A stretch of DNA of 64,000 nt. It comes from Sclerodactyla briareus. Its lineage: Eukaryota; Echinodermata; Holothuroidea; Dendrochirotida; Sclerodactylidae. The translations under genes were made by a program, and so were the position numbers. Every line of letters begins with the position of its first letter. Within the stretch, counting starts at the first letter, position 1. The notes beneath the pieces are model-generated. The model was not told the DNA's origin, searched no databases, and was given only the letters and a program-made list of their open reading frames with translations. The stretch is taken from the NCBI GenBank assembly GCA_026419785.1, contig JAODTK010003654.1, forward strand, positions 485,304 to 549,303, written 5' to 3'. Below, piece by piece: positions 47,152 through 59,500 of the stretch.

Positions 47152-49895
47152 TGCACAGTTTAAAAATAAGCCGTAAACGAATAGGCCATGGGGGGGATAT
47201 GACCGAATCTCGTGCTATTCCCCCAAACTGTTCTGTGGTGAGACATGCGCACTAGAATACGCGAAAGGCTTATTCCGTCCTGGTGTGGAATGAGGAGAAT
47301 CATTGATGCCGCACACGGAGTTAAAGCAATACGAGGTAATCAGGTGAGAGGTGATGATAGATGATTGTAGTATTGGGTGCTACAGCAGGAATATTCTTGT
47401 TCCTGACGACTTGAAACAAATCATGTGCTGGCGTGTGGCCAAACATTACAGTCAATCAAACCTTTCGTTCGTCTATAAGTTGATGATATATTACGTTTTT
47501 CGCAGCTTTTCGCAGCATTTTGTAAGAGTGGAGGCAATTCTAGGAATTGTTAGACAGCGAACTTCCCCGCTACGCCCTTCGTCGAATTTGCTGAAATTCT
47601 CACCTGGACAAAGTCACGTGCCCAGAGAAAACAAGCATGTAACAGGAACACAAACGTAGTCGGATATCACAGAGATGTGAACAATCTCCGATTATTGATT
47701 GACACCAGATAGAAAACGGATATAACTGCGAACTGTTGTCAGTTTATGTGACTATGGCGTGACCAGCAATAAATAAGTGATGGGAGTGCTCGGGCCAACA
47801 TCGGCATTCTTCTGAGTTCAGTAGTAGAGATGTCACAACAATCGTGATCAGCAGTTTGTATTGTATTCAAATCCAAGGAATATTCTCATTGTTAGGGTCT
47901 AGTCCCTAGGTTAAAACAACACGGAAAGACTTGTAAGTTTTTAGCGCATAACTCTTCACAAGATCAAGTCAGTGACGTCGCAATATTTTTTCAATAAGAG
48001 TGAAAGGGGGAGCCTCATAGGGGGACCTTGGTGATGGGCGCTCCATGGAAGGGGTTCTTCCCTTTTGAAAATGTGGATTCAATAAGTTACCGGAGCGACT
48101 CGGGTGCAATCGTGTGCAGTGAATAAGTAGGACTATCATGATATACATTGTTCTCCAAACGAAAAAAAAAGGATGGACATCCTCATTCATCATAACTTTT
48201 TTAATGTTGCGTTCCCCCATTCACCTTCCCCTCCCATTGGCGACGCCATTGACCAGACCACTGGTGCCAATATGCATTATATACACCACAGAACAAAACT
48301 TCCTCTAATATTGGCTAACGCGGGGACATCCGGGCACAATCCGAGTAGTGACGTAGCTATAGCGGCTGGTCGAGTACCATGCACTCCCTTCCGATCCTCT
48401 CATGCATGAGCAACCACATGTGCTTAGACTGGGTGTGCAATTAGAAAGACATCCTGAGCATCAAACTGAGGACATACCTCGATTTAAACATTATCCCGCA
48501 GTTAAACAAATTAACATGGAAATATAAGCCACTAAGACCGGTATGCTCTGTTATGTTAAGGTATCGCTAATTGTAGGAAGACCCATGGTTCATATGGTTG
48601 CATAAATGTTCATATGAGGTTCAAAAATACTGTAACTGCATACCGATGTTGATGACGGTCCGGTAGAAAACAGGAAAACAGTCCGGAATATTACCATTCT
48701 TAATTTTCTAAACACATGCCTAACAATTTTTTTTAGGACTTTAGCTTAATCCTTGCGAATGTGATGAGTAAGGAGCAGCTAGGTACACTATGATGACCCT
48801 ATTGTTCTGCTGCACGATCTTTTCAAAATGCAAGCTGAACAAACAGGGCGAAGGAGCACGTTTGAATAAATAAATGTATTGATAATACTTTCCATCCTGT
48901 TACAATACTTTTTTCAAAATCGAAACAGTGTTTTAAACCCAAAGCACATTCCTTCAGTGGACTTCATAACGAAAAACGCCCCAAGAAAAAAAAATCGTAC
49001 TATAAAATACTAACTAACAGATCAAAAATGGAATATGGGATCATCAAAAAGCAGGTTAAGGGGGAGTACCATATATGCGACGGTTCCCGTGAATAGCGGA
49101 TAGTCATTATCATTTTGACAGGGTGTTGATAAAGAACCTGTTAGTCGTTCGCATGTACGACACGATTGTCGTTGTAGTGTTGTTGACTGACCCATTGGAT
49201 GGACTCATGGTTCTTCCCATTGCCCCTGTTGTTCCCACGTTGTCAGAAAAAACCGTACTACTATTCTTTCTCATGTTTTCTTACTTGTCCTGTTGATTGT
49301 TCATTTGTGTCTAGACACATGCAAACATAGGACGGAAATGTACTCTGAATAGTAGTTAGTATTAGTTGTCAAATGGCGAAACTCCAACTTTACAGTGATT
49401 TTTTTTTTCAGTTTATAATATGCGTTTACATGAAAGTCCCAGGATTGGGAATAGGTTGTATTCACTTCGAATAATAAAGATATGGAATCTTGAACATAGT
49501 CTGTGTGTCTACATGAGTTTCAAAAAGTATATATTTTGTTCTTATTAGGGAAGACCGCAACAATGACAGAGTGACAATGGCTGAAAAGGGTTATCGTGCG
49601 TTTGAATTTTGTCGTATAAGAGCAACTTGCCAAAATGACTACATGACTGGTTCATGTTTTTCACATGCCCTTGGTTCTAGGGATAAATTGAAAATTGTGA
49701 CTTCATATATTGAAATCAACCGAAGTAGTTGTCAGGTATAAACGGGATAATTTTCATAGCTATACCGTTACGGCGTATATTAAAACTGCTACTCAATCAT
49801 TCGAGGGAGTACATGCCTGGGAGCCTGGGAGGCATCTACCTGCATCCACCACCGCCTCCAATCACCTGTCCTCCAAGCGATCAGGCCTGGGCCCA
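47152..49895. other. Unclassified AT-rich sequence
   Basis: The longest frames (47351-47659, 102 codons plus; 47969-48220, minus) have no recognisable motif. No tRNA-like or repeat structure was seen. Confidence 0.35.
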
Positions 49896-49902
49896 TCCCA
49901 AC

Positions 49903-49972
49903 TCCGAGACCGAGACCAGGAGCACAACTTCGAGACCGAGACCGCGACCGAGACCGAGACCAAAACCGAGAC
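49903..49972. repeat. (CGAGAC)n-type minisatellite
   Basis: Imperfect CGAGAC hexamers, with one interruption AGGAGCACAACTT, produce the T-E-T-E-T and R-P-R-P residue runs of the frames over it. It lies 20 bp left of a long AT microsatellite. Confidence 0.9.
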
Positions 49973-49991
49973 CCACATGCTCTATTATTGG

Positions 49992-50079
49992 CATATATAT
50001 ATATATATATAGATATATATATATATATATATATAATATATATATATATAATATATATATAATATATATTATATATATA

Positions 50080-50142
<63 letters not shown>
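49992..50142. repeat. (AT)n microsatellite, ~150 bp
   Basis: Near-pure AT dinucleotides with a few phase shifts (AGATAT, ATAATAT). It can fold back on itself, and its length is likely to be polymorphic and hard to assemble. Tyrosine/isoleucine-rich frames on both strands are by-products. Confidence 0.97.
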
Positions 50143-50144
<2 letters not shown>

Positions 50145-52357
50145 ACCTCTGCTATGATACATTTGTTTTTCCTATATTCTGCAGAACAAGTCACCACTTT
50201 TCATCATCATTCCCCACAATCGACAAGAGGCCTAACCACTGAGCATAAATCAGGTGGCGCCATGCTGGCATGCCGGCCCCCTCCCATAAGGGCCCTCCGC
50301 CAGTTTGCCAATTTTGTTGGTGGAGCCATGAGCCAGAATATACACTCCGCATCACCATTCAAAATAACATTCTAATAGGAATGAGAACACCCCGACAGGA
50401 TGCAGACTGACCTCTGTGTCGTTCAACAGTCCTGAATATGGTACCAGTAGCCTACACAGTAACAATCACCAATGACGAACCACACCCTCCACTCCCCTCT
50501 TCACTTGCTCGGGCCCTTTCCCCCTGTATTTGTTCATGCAAGCATTCAGAATACATGGCTCCTAAACCAACCAAAAATCTTGATCAACTCTCTGTATCCA
50601 TGTAACAAGTCCGTAACGACGCTAGTATATCATTAGCTTTTGTTCTGTGATTGGATGACGGATATCATATCCATGTACATGTACATTATGTCAAGGTGAG
50701 TTCCTGCCAAACTGTGAAATAAACCAATGCACCGAATGGGATTGCAGTTTCTAGGTCAGGGTGTCACTTCTCGACCTTTCAAAAAAAATACCGGTACTGT
50801 TCACATTTGTTTTGTGCTCATGGGAACCTAAAACTACAATCTATGAGTCTCTGGGGGTCAACCATTCAACTAATCATCAGCTAATCATTAGCGCAAATGG
50901 AAAAACACAATGCACCATTGGGGCTAGGCCTGTACTTCTGTGGGTGTGACCTAGTTCGATACCCTACGTTTAGCCTAGAATGTATGAGAAATGTGTACAA
51001 AGCTAGCCCTATGGGTGACAGAATACCGGTCTCGAGCACTACAACACTGGTGATTCGAGGTCGAAAGTCCTAAAGATGCATAACGGAGCTATTTTGTTGA
51101 AAATTTGGCAGAGCCATTCCCGAATACTTCTTCTACACTTAGGGTTGGATTACTGGCAATGATACTTGGTCAATTTTGGTTTTTTTAATATTGACTTATG
51201 GGGACTCATATTTGGTCTTTGCGTGGTTGGGGTCGAAGGTCAATGAGCCGATTAGCCAATCGGTAGGAATTTGAATCGTCTCTTCTGCGAGACAAAGATC
51301 ATTTGATTGTCTAAAAATGCAATTACAAAGCAAGTCATCTGACTTCAAATTGTAGGTAGTTCAATCTGTGTTTGTCATTTTCCCAACATTCTCCTCTTGA
51401 GTCTGAAAGTACCTGTTCTGACTGGCTGAAAACCACACTTAGTACAGTATTAAAGTGTGATGTCTTGGCCTGTGGTTTTTCATTTATGCTATCATATGAA
51501 TTTGTAACATTTATTTATAGCATTTCCTAGGAGGTGAACCGTTTTTTTTCCCTTTGAGAAGCAGGCCGATATTGCCATCTACCTAACATTGTCTGTGTTC
51601 ATTGATGGATAGGTTATTGTGTGCTGCCACTTTATCCTCGATCACCACGTGACATATAATGTTGGCATCGCGCATTGCAGTGTAAACTAAACAATAGTCT
51701 CTAACTCAGACGTGTCAACTTTATTATCTTTGTTTGCTTAGTCTGAACTGTAGTGACCCTTTAACACACCCACGCGGACTATAGAACTATTAAATGACGG
51801 GTGTTTTTTTGTGGTGTCCCATCCTGTTGATTACAGGTATCAATGCTGGACTCCATTGATCTTTGGATTTAACACAGGAACATTCTCCACTAATATCTCC
51901 AAGACACAGGAAGACTGGAGCTATTTGATGTTGCAGTAGAATCCAATTCCAAATTACAGCGACCTGCCAGGGGGGTCAAACAATGTATTTTGTCGAGCAG
52001 AGCCATAGGCTGCCAACCCCTGTCATGAAGGAGAACTGTGGTCCCGGAAAGGACTCTGTCCTGTTTGTGTTGCTTGTAATTAAAACATTTACTGCTTACA
52101 TTTGCAAATGGGGCTTGCATAACATTATCACAGCACGCAAGCACCACGATCCGACATAGTCATTTTCTTCTGTTCCGTATCCCTAATGATGCCAGTTCGC
52201 TTTCCGAAATGATTGTCTTTGTACTTCACCCCAACTACAAAACCATCTTTGAATATGTTTTCCAAGCATTCCTCCAATTTTTGGGTTGAAATCTTTCTTG
52301 ACACTTAATGTGGTCCGCATGTCATTCTTGCTACTCTACCTACTCTGTCCAACTATC
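50143..52357. other. Unclassified; AGGTCA-type repeat wording at 51040-51300
   Basis: GATTCGAGGTCGAAAGTCC, TTGAAAATTTGGCAGAGCC, TTTGGTCTTTGCGTGGTTGGGGTCGAAGGTCAATGAG at 51050-51250 have the style of the long non-coding repeats elsewhere, but no unit is evident. A plus-strand frame at 50154-50375 and a minus-strand frame at 51890-52147 have no motifs. Confidence 0.35.
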
Positions 52358-52404
52358 CCTCTGTCTGTCTGTCTGTCTGTTGTCTGTCCGGGTTCGTCTG
52401 TCTG
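52358..52404. repeat. (CTGT)n microsatellite
   Basis: Five or six CTGT repeats, then TGTCTGTCCGGGTTCGTCTGTCTGCC. Confidence 0.9.
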
Positions 52405-53429
52405 CCACAATGTCCTTGCTCGCTCACCATTGTTCTCAACCGTGAGGGATGTGGACTAAATACACTTGAAACGTGGTCATTGACCTGAACTGTTGGGGGG
52501 CAACTGTCACTGAAGGTAAGGCCAAAGGTCATTGAAAAATCATTAAGGGTCACTGTGTGAAATATTAAATAGCTACTTCAACAAACACTTTTCAAATTCT
52601 CGAAACCATTCGCCATTTCCTTGAGCAATGATTCTTTCAATCTTGCTCACAGATTTTTCATTTAAAATATGTTTTTTTGAGGGCAACTGCACTATTGGTT
52701 GCTCTAGTTCACTATGTTAATTACTCAGTGTGGAGAGAAAACTTTTCAAATTGGGGTCTTTGTAGAGAGGTGATTTTCTCTGTGAGGATTCCACGGAAAT
52801 TGTTTTCTGGAACCTGTTCAGGCAGGGGCTGTCTACATATGATTATCATAACAGTTTAATGCACTGCAACAACCAGAACAGCGTAATATTATTCTTAATT
52901 ATCAAATAACTTGCTTTCACACTTTCTGTTACTCCGATAATCTCGTCCTTTAATACCGGTAGCCTACAAAAGAGCATTATTAGCCGCGTTCTTTTTAACA
53001 ACAAGAAGAAGGTGAGCGATCCACTTTTATGAGGAAGAAAGCAAAAATCGCTTGTTTCCCTGATTTTTTTTAATCGCTTCTTGAAGCCACTATGATGCTG
53101 TCGATATTGGGCTGATTACTAAAGCACTCGAACAGGATTTTAATAGACATGAAAGCACTTCTCGCTAGGAAGGAATCACGCACATGCACTTACATAAGTA
53201 CCGTAGCCTATCGCCGATCAGAACACAAGACAGATGTCATTGTACAATCAAGCATGCTTGTTGTATAGAGGTGGCGCAAACCTTATAACCGAAGTTCAAT
53301 GCTTATTAACAGGAGGAATAACTTTTATGAACTCCGTTAATGTTCAGTTGCCGTTTTTCACGATTCAAACACTGCCTTTTGCGGTCCTGTCGGCAAAACC
53401 TTGAATTTTTCATTCGCGCAAAGTGGTCG
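52405..53429. other. Unclassified AT-rich sequence
   Basis: No gene, RNA or repeat is recognised. Confidence 0.35.
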
Positions 53430-53431
53430 AA

Positions 53432-53775
53432 TATATATATACTATATATATATATCTCTCATGTCTTATTAGCGTCTTTCCACCGAAGTGCTCAAAGCGC
53501 TTTACAGATATTACCCTTTCACAGGAACTGGTACGCACTCCGACAGTCCGACAAACCCCAGGGGGGGGGAGGAGAGTATGTGGCATGGGCTAACACCGCG
53601 CCGGTTGTACTCAGTCCTGTCCCAGTCCCATTAGCCCTGGTGGAGGAGAGCATGGAGATAGGAGTGTCTAGCCCTAGGAAACCACAGAAAGGCTGATCGG
53701 TCTGTGGGGATCGAACTCACACAATCTATCGATCAACAGCCTGAAGCCCTACCGACTGAGCTAACTCCGATCCGA
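53432..53775 (-). mobile_element. tRNA-headed SINE-like repeat
   Basis: Read on the minus strand, 53775 to about 53700 starts like a tRNA: TTAGCTCAGTCGGT (A box, 53751-53764), then a middle without a clean anticodon arm, then AGTTCGATCCC (B box, 53707-53717), spaced about 35 bp as in tRNA-derived SINEs. The body continues to CTGTAAAGCGCTTTGAGCAC and GAAAGACGCT (53471-53511) and ends in an AT microsatellite (53432-53456), typical of a SINE 3' tail. The acceptor and anticodon stems do not close well, so a functional tRNA is unlikely. Loci at 27637 and 61231 share the AGCGC wording of the body. The run G9 at 53562-53570 lies inside. Confidence 0.65.
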
Positions 53776-54859
53776 TCCCCTTCGTTTGTCACCCCTCTTG
53801 CTAACGTTGAAGCTAACTGGGGTAGTAATGAGTTGAGAGACGTTAACGCTAATACATCGGTGTTAAACGGCCAGTCACATTAAAATGGATTTTCCAACCT
53901 ACTGGTTCCCGCAAATTTTCAGGGCGAACAAGGGGGAAAGGTTGGTAATCATGTCATAATTTCTAGAATACTGCTACAATATCTTCTCCAAATCGAAGTG
54001 TTTGAAACAAGCTACATTCCTAATTACGGGTATTCCCGAGAACTAGACACATCATAATCCTTCAGCTGCAACATTTACTTGAAAGGAACTGATGACTATC
54101 AGGGATGTTTGACAAATAGCTGAATTTTTTTTTTCTTTACAACGTGGCAGGGAGATTCAGACAGTTGAATTGATGATGAAGTCGGTATTTTTCCAGCCTA
54201 ATGTCGTAAAAATGGATCGTTGCCGAGTACGATATCGCTCTAGGTATTGTAATCAGTGGGCCTATAGATTACTCTGATATTTAATATTCTAGTATGAGAA
54301 TAATTTTCATGAATAGATTGAACTGTTTTATTTCAACGTTCTTATTCAGCGACGAGGTGGAATCATACAAGTTACTATTCCAAGAAGAAGAATTATGAAC
54401 TATCGCACAAAGCTCCAAGTCAGATCGCCAAAAATTGTCTTGCCTGGTTTGACGCGATCGGTGGTGTCTCTTATTCACTACCCAAAACACCAACTAGTTT
54501 ATGCAGACCATTGCATGTCAAACGAAATCACATATTTTCACATAAAAACTCACTAAATAACTGACCATAAGTTTGACTCTCAATACAAAAGTCCCTTAAT
54601 TGTTTTTTTCTTCTTCTGACCCCCCCTCCCCACTCTTCTCTCCATAATACCCAAAGTTGAATAAAGTTTTATCGCCAGTCAACTCACTTCGTGACCCAAA
54701 ATCCAACTGAAAATGATTCTAACATCCCCTTAGCAGCCTGGCTGCTGTGCCCTTCTCAAATGAAAATTCCCACCCATATTTTCCAGCGGCCAGGACAGCC
54801 ACCTCCTCTCCTCCCCCCCCCCTCCCCCGTCCCCCCCCCCCTCCCCCCGCCAGACAGCA
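53776..54859. other. Unclassified; C-rich tracts at 54619-54640 and 54806-54849
   Basis: The stretch 54806-54849 is almost all C with a few T. The proline-rich frames across it (54691-55085) are by-products. The rest has no recognisable content. Confidence 0.4.
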
Positions 54860-54871
54860 ACATAGGGTTTG

Positions 54872-55565
54872 TCGTCACAGCTATAACAGCATACATTGTC
54901 ACAGGAGCAATGGTTACTCGTTCCTTAGTGCTTTATTTCCATCAGATAGCTATTATATGATGGAATTCAATCAAATTCCTGGACATCCCATACACATCAC
55001 GATCCAGAGATTGTTTAACGGACCATACCTACTTGAGTTTGGCGGGATTCTTACCAGTTGGAAATTGGGAAAATTATGCAATTAGGCACTACAAGTGAGC
55101 TTATAAACGGCAGTAAAATTGTCACAGGATCTATGGTTTACTCGTTCCTCAGTGCTTCATTCTAACAGAAGCTATTATATGATGGAATTCAATCAAATTC
55201 ACATGAACATCAAACACATCCGATCCAGAAGAAGTTTAACAAGACCAGACCTACTGAGCTCCGGCGAAATTCTCACCAAGTTGGAAATTGAGCAAAATTA
55301 TGCAAATTAGGACACAACAATGAGATATAACGGCAGTTAATTGTCACAGGAGCTATGTTACTCGTTCTTCAGTGCTTCATTCTAACAGGAAGGCTATGAT
55401 ATGATGGAATTCAATCAAATTCATGAAACTCAAACACATCAGAAGCCAGAAGAAAGTTAACAGACCATACCTACTGAGTCCGGCGAAATTCTCACCAAGT
55501 GGGAAATTGGAATAAATATGCGAAATAAGGCACATACAATGCTCTCCACTGACCCCAGCTGTACC
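54872..55565 (+). repeat. 222-bp tandem array, three units
   Basis: TGTCACAGGA starts units at 54897, 55120 and 55342 (periods 223 and 222). Each unit continues with TACTCGTTC.T.AGTGCTT, AGCTATTATATGATGG, GGAATTCAATCAAATTC, CATCAAACACATC, GACCATACCTACT..G, CTCACCAAGTTGGAAATTG and ATTATGCAAATTAGG. Units differ mainly by one-base indels. A dispersed inverted copy is at 45122-45440. Confidence 0.95.
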
Positions 55566-55680
55566 TTTTTAAAATGATCAGGATCAAAGTGGATCACATC
55601 TACTAAGATTTGTTGTGGAACTCCAACGAACTTTAAAAAATACGTCCTCCTCCTCCTAAAAATTTTCATTCAGGCGAGAC
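55566..55680 (+). repeat. Non-tandem flank of the 222-bp family
   Basis: CCCAGCTGTACC, AAAATGATCAGGATCAAAG, TGGATCACATCTACT and CCAACGAACTTTAAAAAA match the reverse complement of 45122-45220. They are absent between the tandem units, so the array lies inside a larger repeated element. Confidence 0.8.
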
Positions 55681-55989
55681 AGAAACCATTCATTATAAGT
55701 TTAATGTAAAATGCGACTAAATTGAGTTTGATCATGGTTTCTAATTTTGTGTGGCGAAACGTGAACTGTGAAAAAAAAGTTGGCTCATGCTCTGTTGATT
55801 TATTAAGAACCGCGAAATGTGTTAGAATATCATTCGAGAATTTTTCTATCTATGCGTAACGCTCCAACACTGGGATATACCTCCTCTGAATATTGTCTTT
55901 GACGCTCTATTGCATGAGAGCGTGTAATAGTATTGTTCATTGAACTTTTTGCACGATCGTGCAAATTGCGTCAATTACCCAATGAAAAG

Positions 55990-56260
55990 ATATCTTATCT
56001 ATCCCCGCGACCCTGGAAGTGTTCGGGGATACATCGGTTCGAGTTTAATAGCGGAACCGCCGCCGTCTCCGCCGCCGCCTTCCCAGGCTCCGTCGCTACC
56101 GGAACTTCAGGCCGATAGCTTCTTCAAACGCTTTTCCGATGATCTCAAACTTGTACACAATGTCCGCCCGAGCGGAATCTCGGATGAGTTCGAATTAGGT
56201 CATAACTTCACTGTACTGCTGGGGGCCGCTAATTTGCATAATTTACGCGAACTTTAATTT
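55990..56260 (-). mobile_element. GGC-tract/foldback repeat element, copy 2 (inverted)
   Basis: In reverse complement this region gives, in order, TATGCAAATTAG, ATTCGAACTCATCCGAGATT, CGGACATTGTGTACAAGTTTGAG, GCCTGAAGTTCCGG, a (GGC)n tract (56055-56083 on plus), and the foldback TATCCCCG/CGGGGATA at 56000-56031 with a 16-base loop. This matches copy 1 at 29860-30110 step for step. The 105-codon frame across it (55940-56257, with a PPPSPPPP run) is explained by the GGC tract. Confidence 0.75.
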
Positions 56261-58345
56261 GGTTGGTTTGATCGAACTGAGGCGTGACTCCAGACGGAGG
56301 GGGCGGTGGCTAACCCCCCGCTATTCCGCGAAAATATGTCATTTGAGTGACGAAAACCCACCCCTCCAAAATATGGTATTCGACTCCCCATTAACCCCCA
56401 CGCCCCCGTTCACCATCACCGGCGGCTGGTTTCAAAGGTCATAAGTTACATGGATGAAAACAAATCTATACAGTAATCCACAGTTTGAACACAGTTGTTT
56501 TGTACGGTCCTATATCTGTATATACTCCGTCAAACAATAAGGCGCGATGTCTAGACCTATACTAGAGTTAACAATAGATGTAGATTACCTTTTCACAAAG
56601 CAATACCGTTAATTATGATTGCTTTATATCAGTGTACAATCCGGCATGTCTTTAATGATTAATCGAGTAAGTATCTGTTCACAGGTAAAATGCCACGGAA
56701 ATGACATACATTCCTACCATAATCAAGAACTCAGGGGGTATATTACATCTATATAATATCTTTTCTTCTCACTAAATGAGTTGAGCGTTACTTCCTTCGC
56801 AATACTCAATAAATGATCTGGTTACAACATGAAAAATATGCATAGAACTGCCCTTGAACGTCGATGGGCGACCATTTGATTCTTCTCACCTACCTAACTA
56901 AAACAATAACTTACTTTAGCCATAGTTAACAAACGGAGTAATGAGTGAGTGCACATTGTGTTCAACTCATTATTTGGGTCTTGGCCCCATCCATTTCGAG
57001 CCATTTATAAAAATTCAATGGCCATCCTCTTGTGAGGTTGTACTCATTTGAACGAAACGGAAGTAATGGGCGGACTTAGTGAAAAGCTTATCGTGTTCGA
57101 TAGTGGCTTGGTACAATCCATATCGCACCATTTTATTAAATGAAATAAAAGGCAAATCAAGGTCAATCCCTTGTGAGGTTGTAAACAGTAAAAAGAATAA
57201 TTCAGATTACATCTGGAGACCGAGAGGGTCACTGAACAGTGGTGGATTACGGGCTGATAAAAAAAAAATCGCTTCCATAATTATGTCACCTGGGTGCGAG
57301 GTAAACTTCGTTGTATTGTACTCAATAATAAAACATCTCTATTCACGGTCATGTGGGGGAAAAAATGCGTATTAACAGTACACCTTTATCCAAGGATTTC
57401 GGCATCTAAGCAATGCTCCAGGAGATAAATAATTCTCTAAACACTATTTTGATCACGAGTCGGTGTCTTGTCCCTGTGGAGGGCCTTTCGACGTCAGCAT
57501 TTCATCTCATTGTGGCATGGCATTTGATCAAGTTAGCTAGAAAATCGGCACTAACTTTGAACAGACGTTGATTTCTTACAAGGTAGCCAGATACACATCC
57601 TCTCTCCTGTGCTTCGCTGGCGCCAGACGGACGTTCTACAACTTGACACTACCACTGACCGCGTCATAACTCAATGCTGTACAGTCAGTAGATGGTCGAA
57701 AATTGGTAATAGGATACAGTCAGGACAGTAGGGTGCAATTCCCTATTTGGCATCGGCTAACGAAGAAACTAAATTAGAATTAACTTTCCTAAATCATGAA
57801 ATGGATGAAAATACTTTTAAAGATGGATTGCGTCAATTGAAATAAATCTTGAAACAATAACTGCACCCAGCAATTTAATTAAATAATTGAAACCAAAATG
57901 GGTTATAGTGCACGCATTTTTTCCGTCCAAATAAATGGATATAATAATTAGGTCGAAGTATCGCTTCAATTACATATAAGCACCCAGTACATATTTTGTC
58001 GTGACGTAATGCAAATTCGACGTAGCTTGTTCGTGGACGCTAGCAGACGACAAGCATCTTTAAATTGAATGGCGTGAGGAATCCAATATCGGTTTCAGAT
58101 GCATGCAGTTAGGATGTACTATGGCGAACAGTTGGCACGGAATCTCTCTTGACTATGAGGACCTAGTGCTACCCGAGTAGGCGCATGGTCTTCCGTTTGC
58201 CTGTTACCCTGGTTACATTCACTGTGCTTGACGTGCTTGGGTTTTTTTTCTCGTGAATGTGAGATTCCAGAAGTGCAGATGCAGAGTAAAAATTGTGGAA
58301 TCTGTTTCAGGAAACGTAGTTGAGGAATTACAATACTTTGTTGCC
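56261..58345. other. Unclassified sequence
   Basis: CCTTGTGAGGTTGTA occurs at about 57031 (one mismatch) and 57169, a short direct repeat 138 bp apart. No gene or RNA is recognised. Confidence 0.35.
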
Positions 58346-58760
58346 TCAAAAAATTGAGGGGGAAGAATTTGTGTCCCCACTAAAAAAGTTGACCCCCATG
58401 CTGCATGAGAATAGTGTGTTAGTGCCAAAAGGGTCAGGAAGGACAAAATCCCAGAGCGGACCCTGAAGCCACAGATCCCAAGGAGAAGAAGACCCTAAAA
58501 AGTTCCGCCACAGAGCTCTTGCAAATGAATCAAGACTGTTCTCGAACCCGATCACACTCTAGACAGAACAAACTCTTCAGGAAGGCTATTCCACCATCAA
58601 TAACTCTCTGCGAGAAGAAATATTTCCGAATGTTCAATCTACAGCGTTTACCGCGAAGCCTGAGCAATGACCCCATTGGTGAGAGAAATTAGGGAAGGAA
58701 TGCCCTCGAATCCATGAACGTTCAAAACCATGACTCAATAAATGTTTTTAAATTCATGTG
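58346..58760 (-). mobile_element. CR1-like LINE 3' end
   Basis: On the minus strand, 58597-58640 reads RLNIRKYFFSQRVID, the conserved K-Y-F-F-S-x-R-V segment near the C-terminus of CR1-type ORF2. It is followed by a damaged W-N-x-L-P region and then, after a frameshift, GFENSLDSFARALWRNF (about 58500-58550), the position of the terminal F-K-x-x-L-D segment. Upstream LNVHGFEGI (near 58710) fits the K-x-x-N-G/H-x-G segment that precedes it. The RT is absent, as expected of a 5'-truncated copy. The region down to 58346 is likely its 3' untranslated end. Confidence 0.65.
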
Positions 58761-58770
58761 GGCATAACGG

Positions 58771-59427
58771 TGAAGTGTCTTAGATACTGCATTCGATTTG
58801 CAGAGATGGAGATTGGCCTGTTGTGCAGTATATATTCAGAATAGAATGGAACGAGTACTGCATAGGCGAAATCGCCGCAGGTGGATTCAATGACATATTT
58901 TTGGATAATCGAACGGTCGTATTTATAGTCTTCCAGCTTAATCACGAGGTTCATTGGACTTTCTTCGCTTCTATTTCATTCTAAATGTCAGATATTTACA
59001 TCCACATTGCATGCATCCTGCAGCTACACTTAGGAAATCCTGCTTTCAATTTGCAACTATTCTCAAGACAGTAGGGACGTTTTCCTTTCAACGTTTGGCT
59101 TTGAGGCTTGCCTGGGTTTTTCATAGAGGTTTTCGTGCGTTACACATTTGCCTGGTGACGATGTCGGCGTATCTGTTCGAAGTCGATAGACACACGGAAT
59201 GTAATGTCATTGAAGCTCAGTTATGTCAAAGCGGGCCATCCGCGGGAAGCTTCGTATAACCAACAGGTCAGACGTCCAAAACAATACAAACTCAGCGGAA
59301 AATTACTAGAAAATGTAGAGTTTCGGGAGAAAATTGCCGGAATCCGACCCCTATGACCTTTACCTTTAATCTTCCATAAGATGTGAGAGAACGACCCAAT
59401 TTGCATTAAATTGTAACACAGGTAGAG

Positions 59428-59429
<2 letters not shown>
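58771..59429. other. Unclassified sequence
   Basis: A 66-codon minus frame (58754-58954) and a 101-codon plus frame (58954-59259) have no motif. Part of 58771-58990 may be further upstream LINE sequence. Confidence 0.3.

Positions 59430-59500
<71 letters not shown>
59430..59500. repeat. (GATA)n microsatellite, about 17 copies
   Basis: An uninterrupted GATA/TAGA tetranucleotide array. The SIYL-repeat frame on the minus strand is a by-product. Confidence 0.98.

Noticed and set aside
49881-50162. Tyrosine/isoleucine-rich frames on both strands
   Set aside because: They are direct translations of the AT microsatellite at 49992-50142.
53700-53775. Functional tRNA gene on the minus strand
   Set aside because: A and B boxes are good but the acceptor and anticodon stems do not close, and the sequence continues into a SINE-like body with a microsatellite tail.
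54691-55085. Proline-rich frames resembling a PPP-repeat protein
   Set aside because: They arise from C-rich tracts at 54806-54849 and then run into the 222-bp tandem array.
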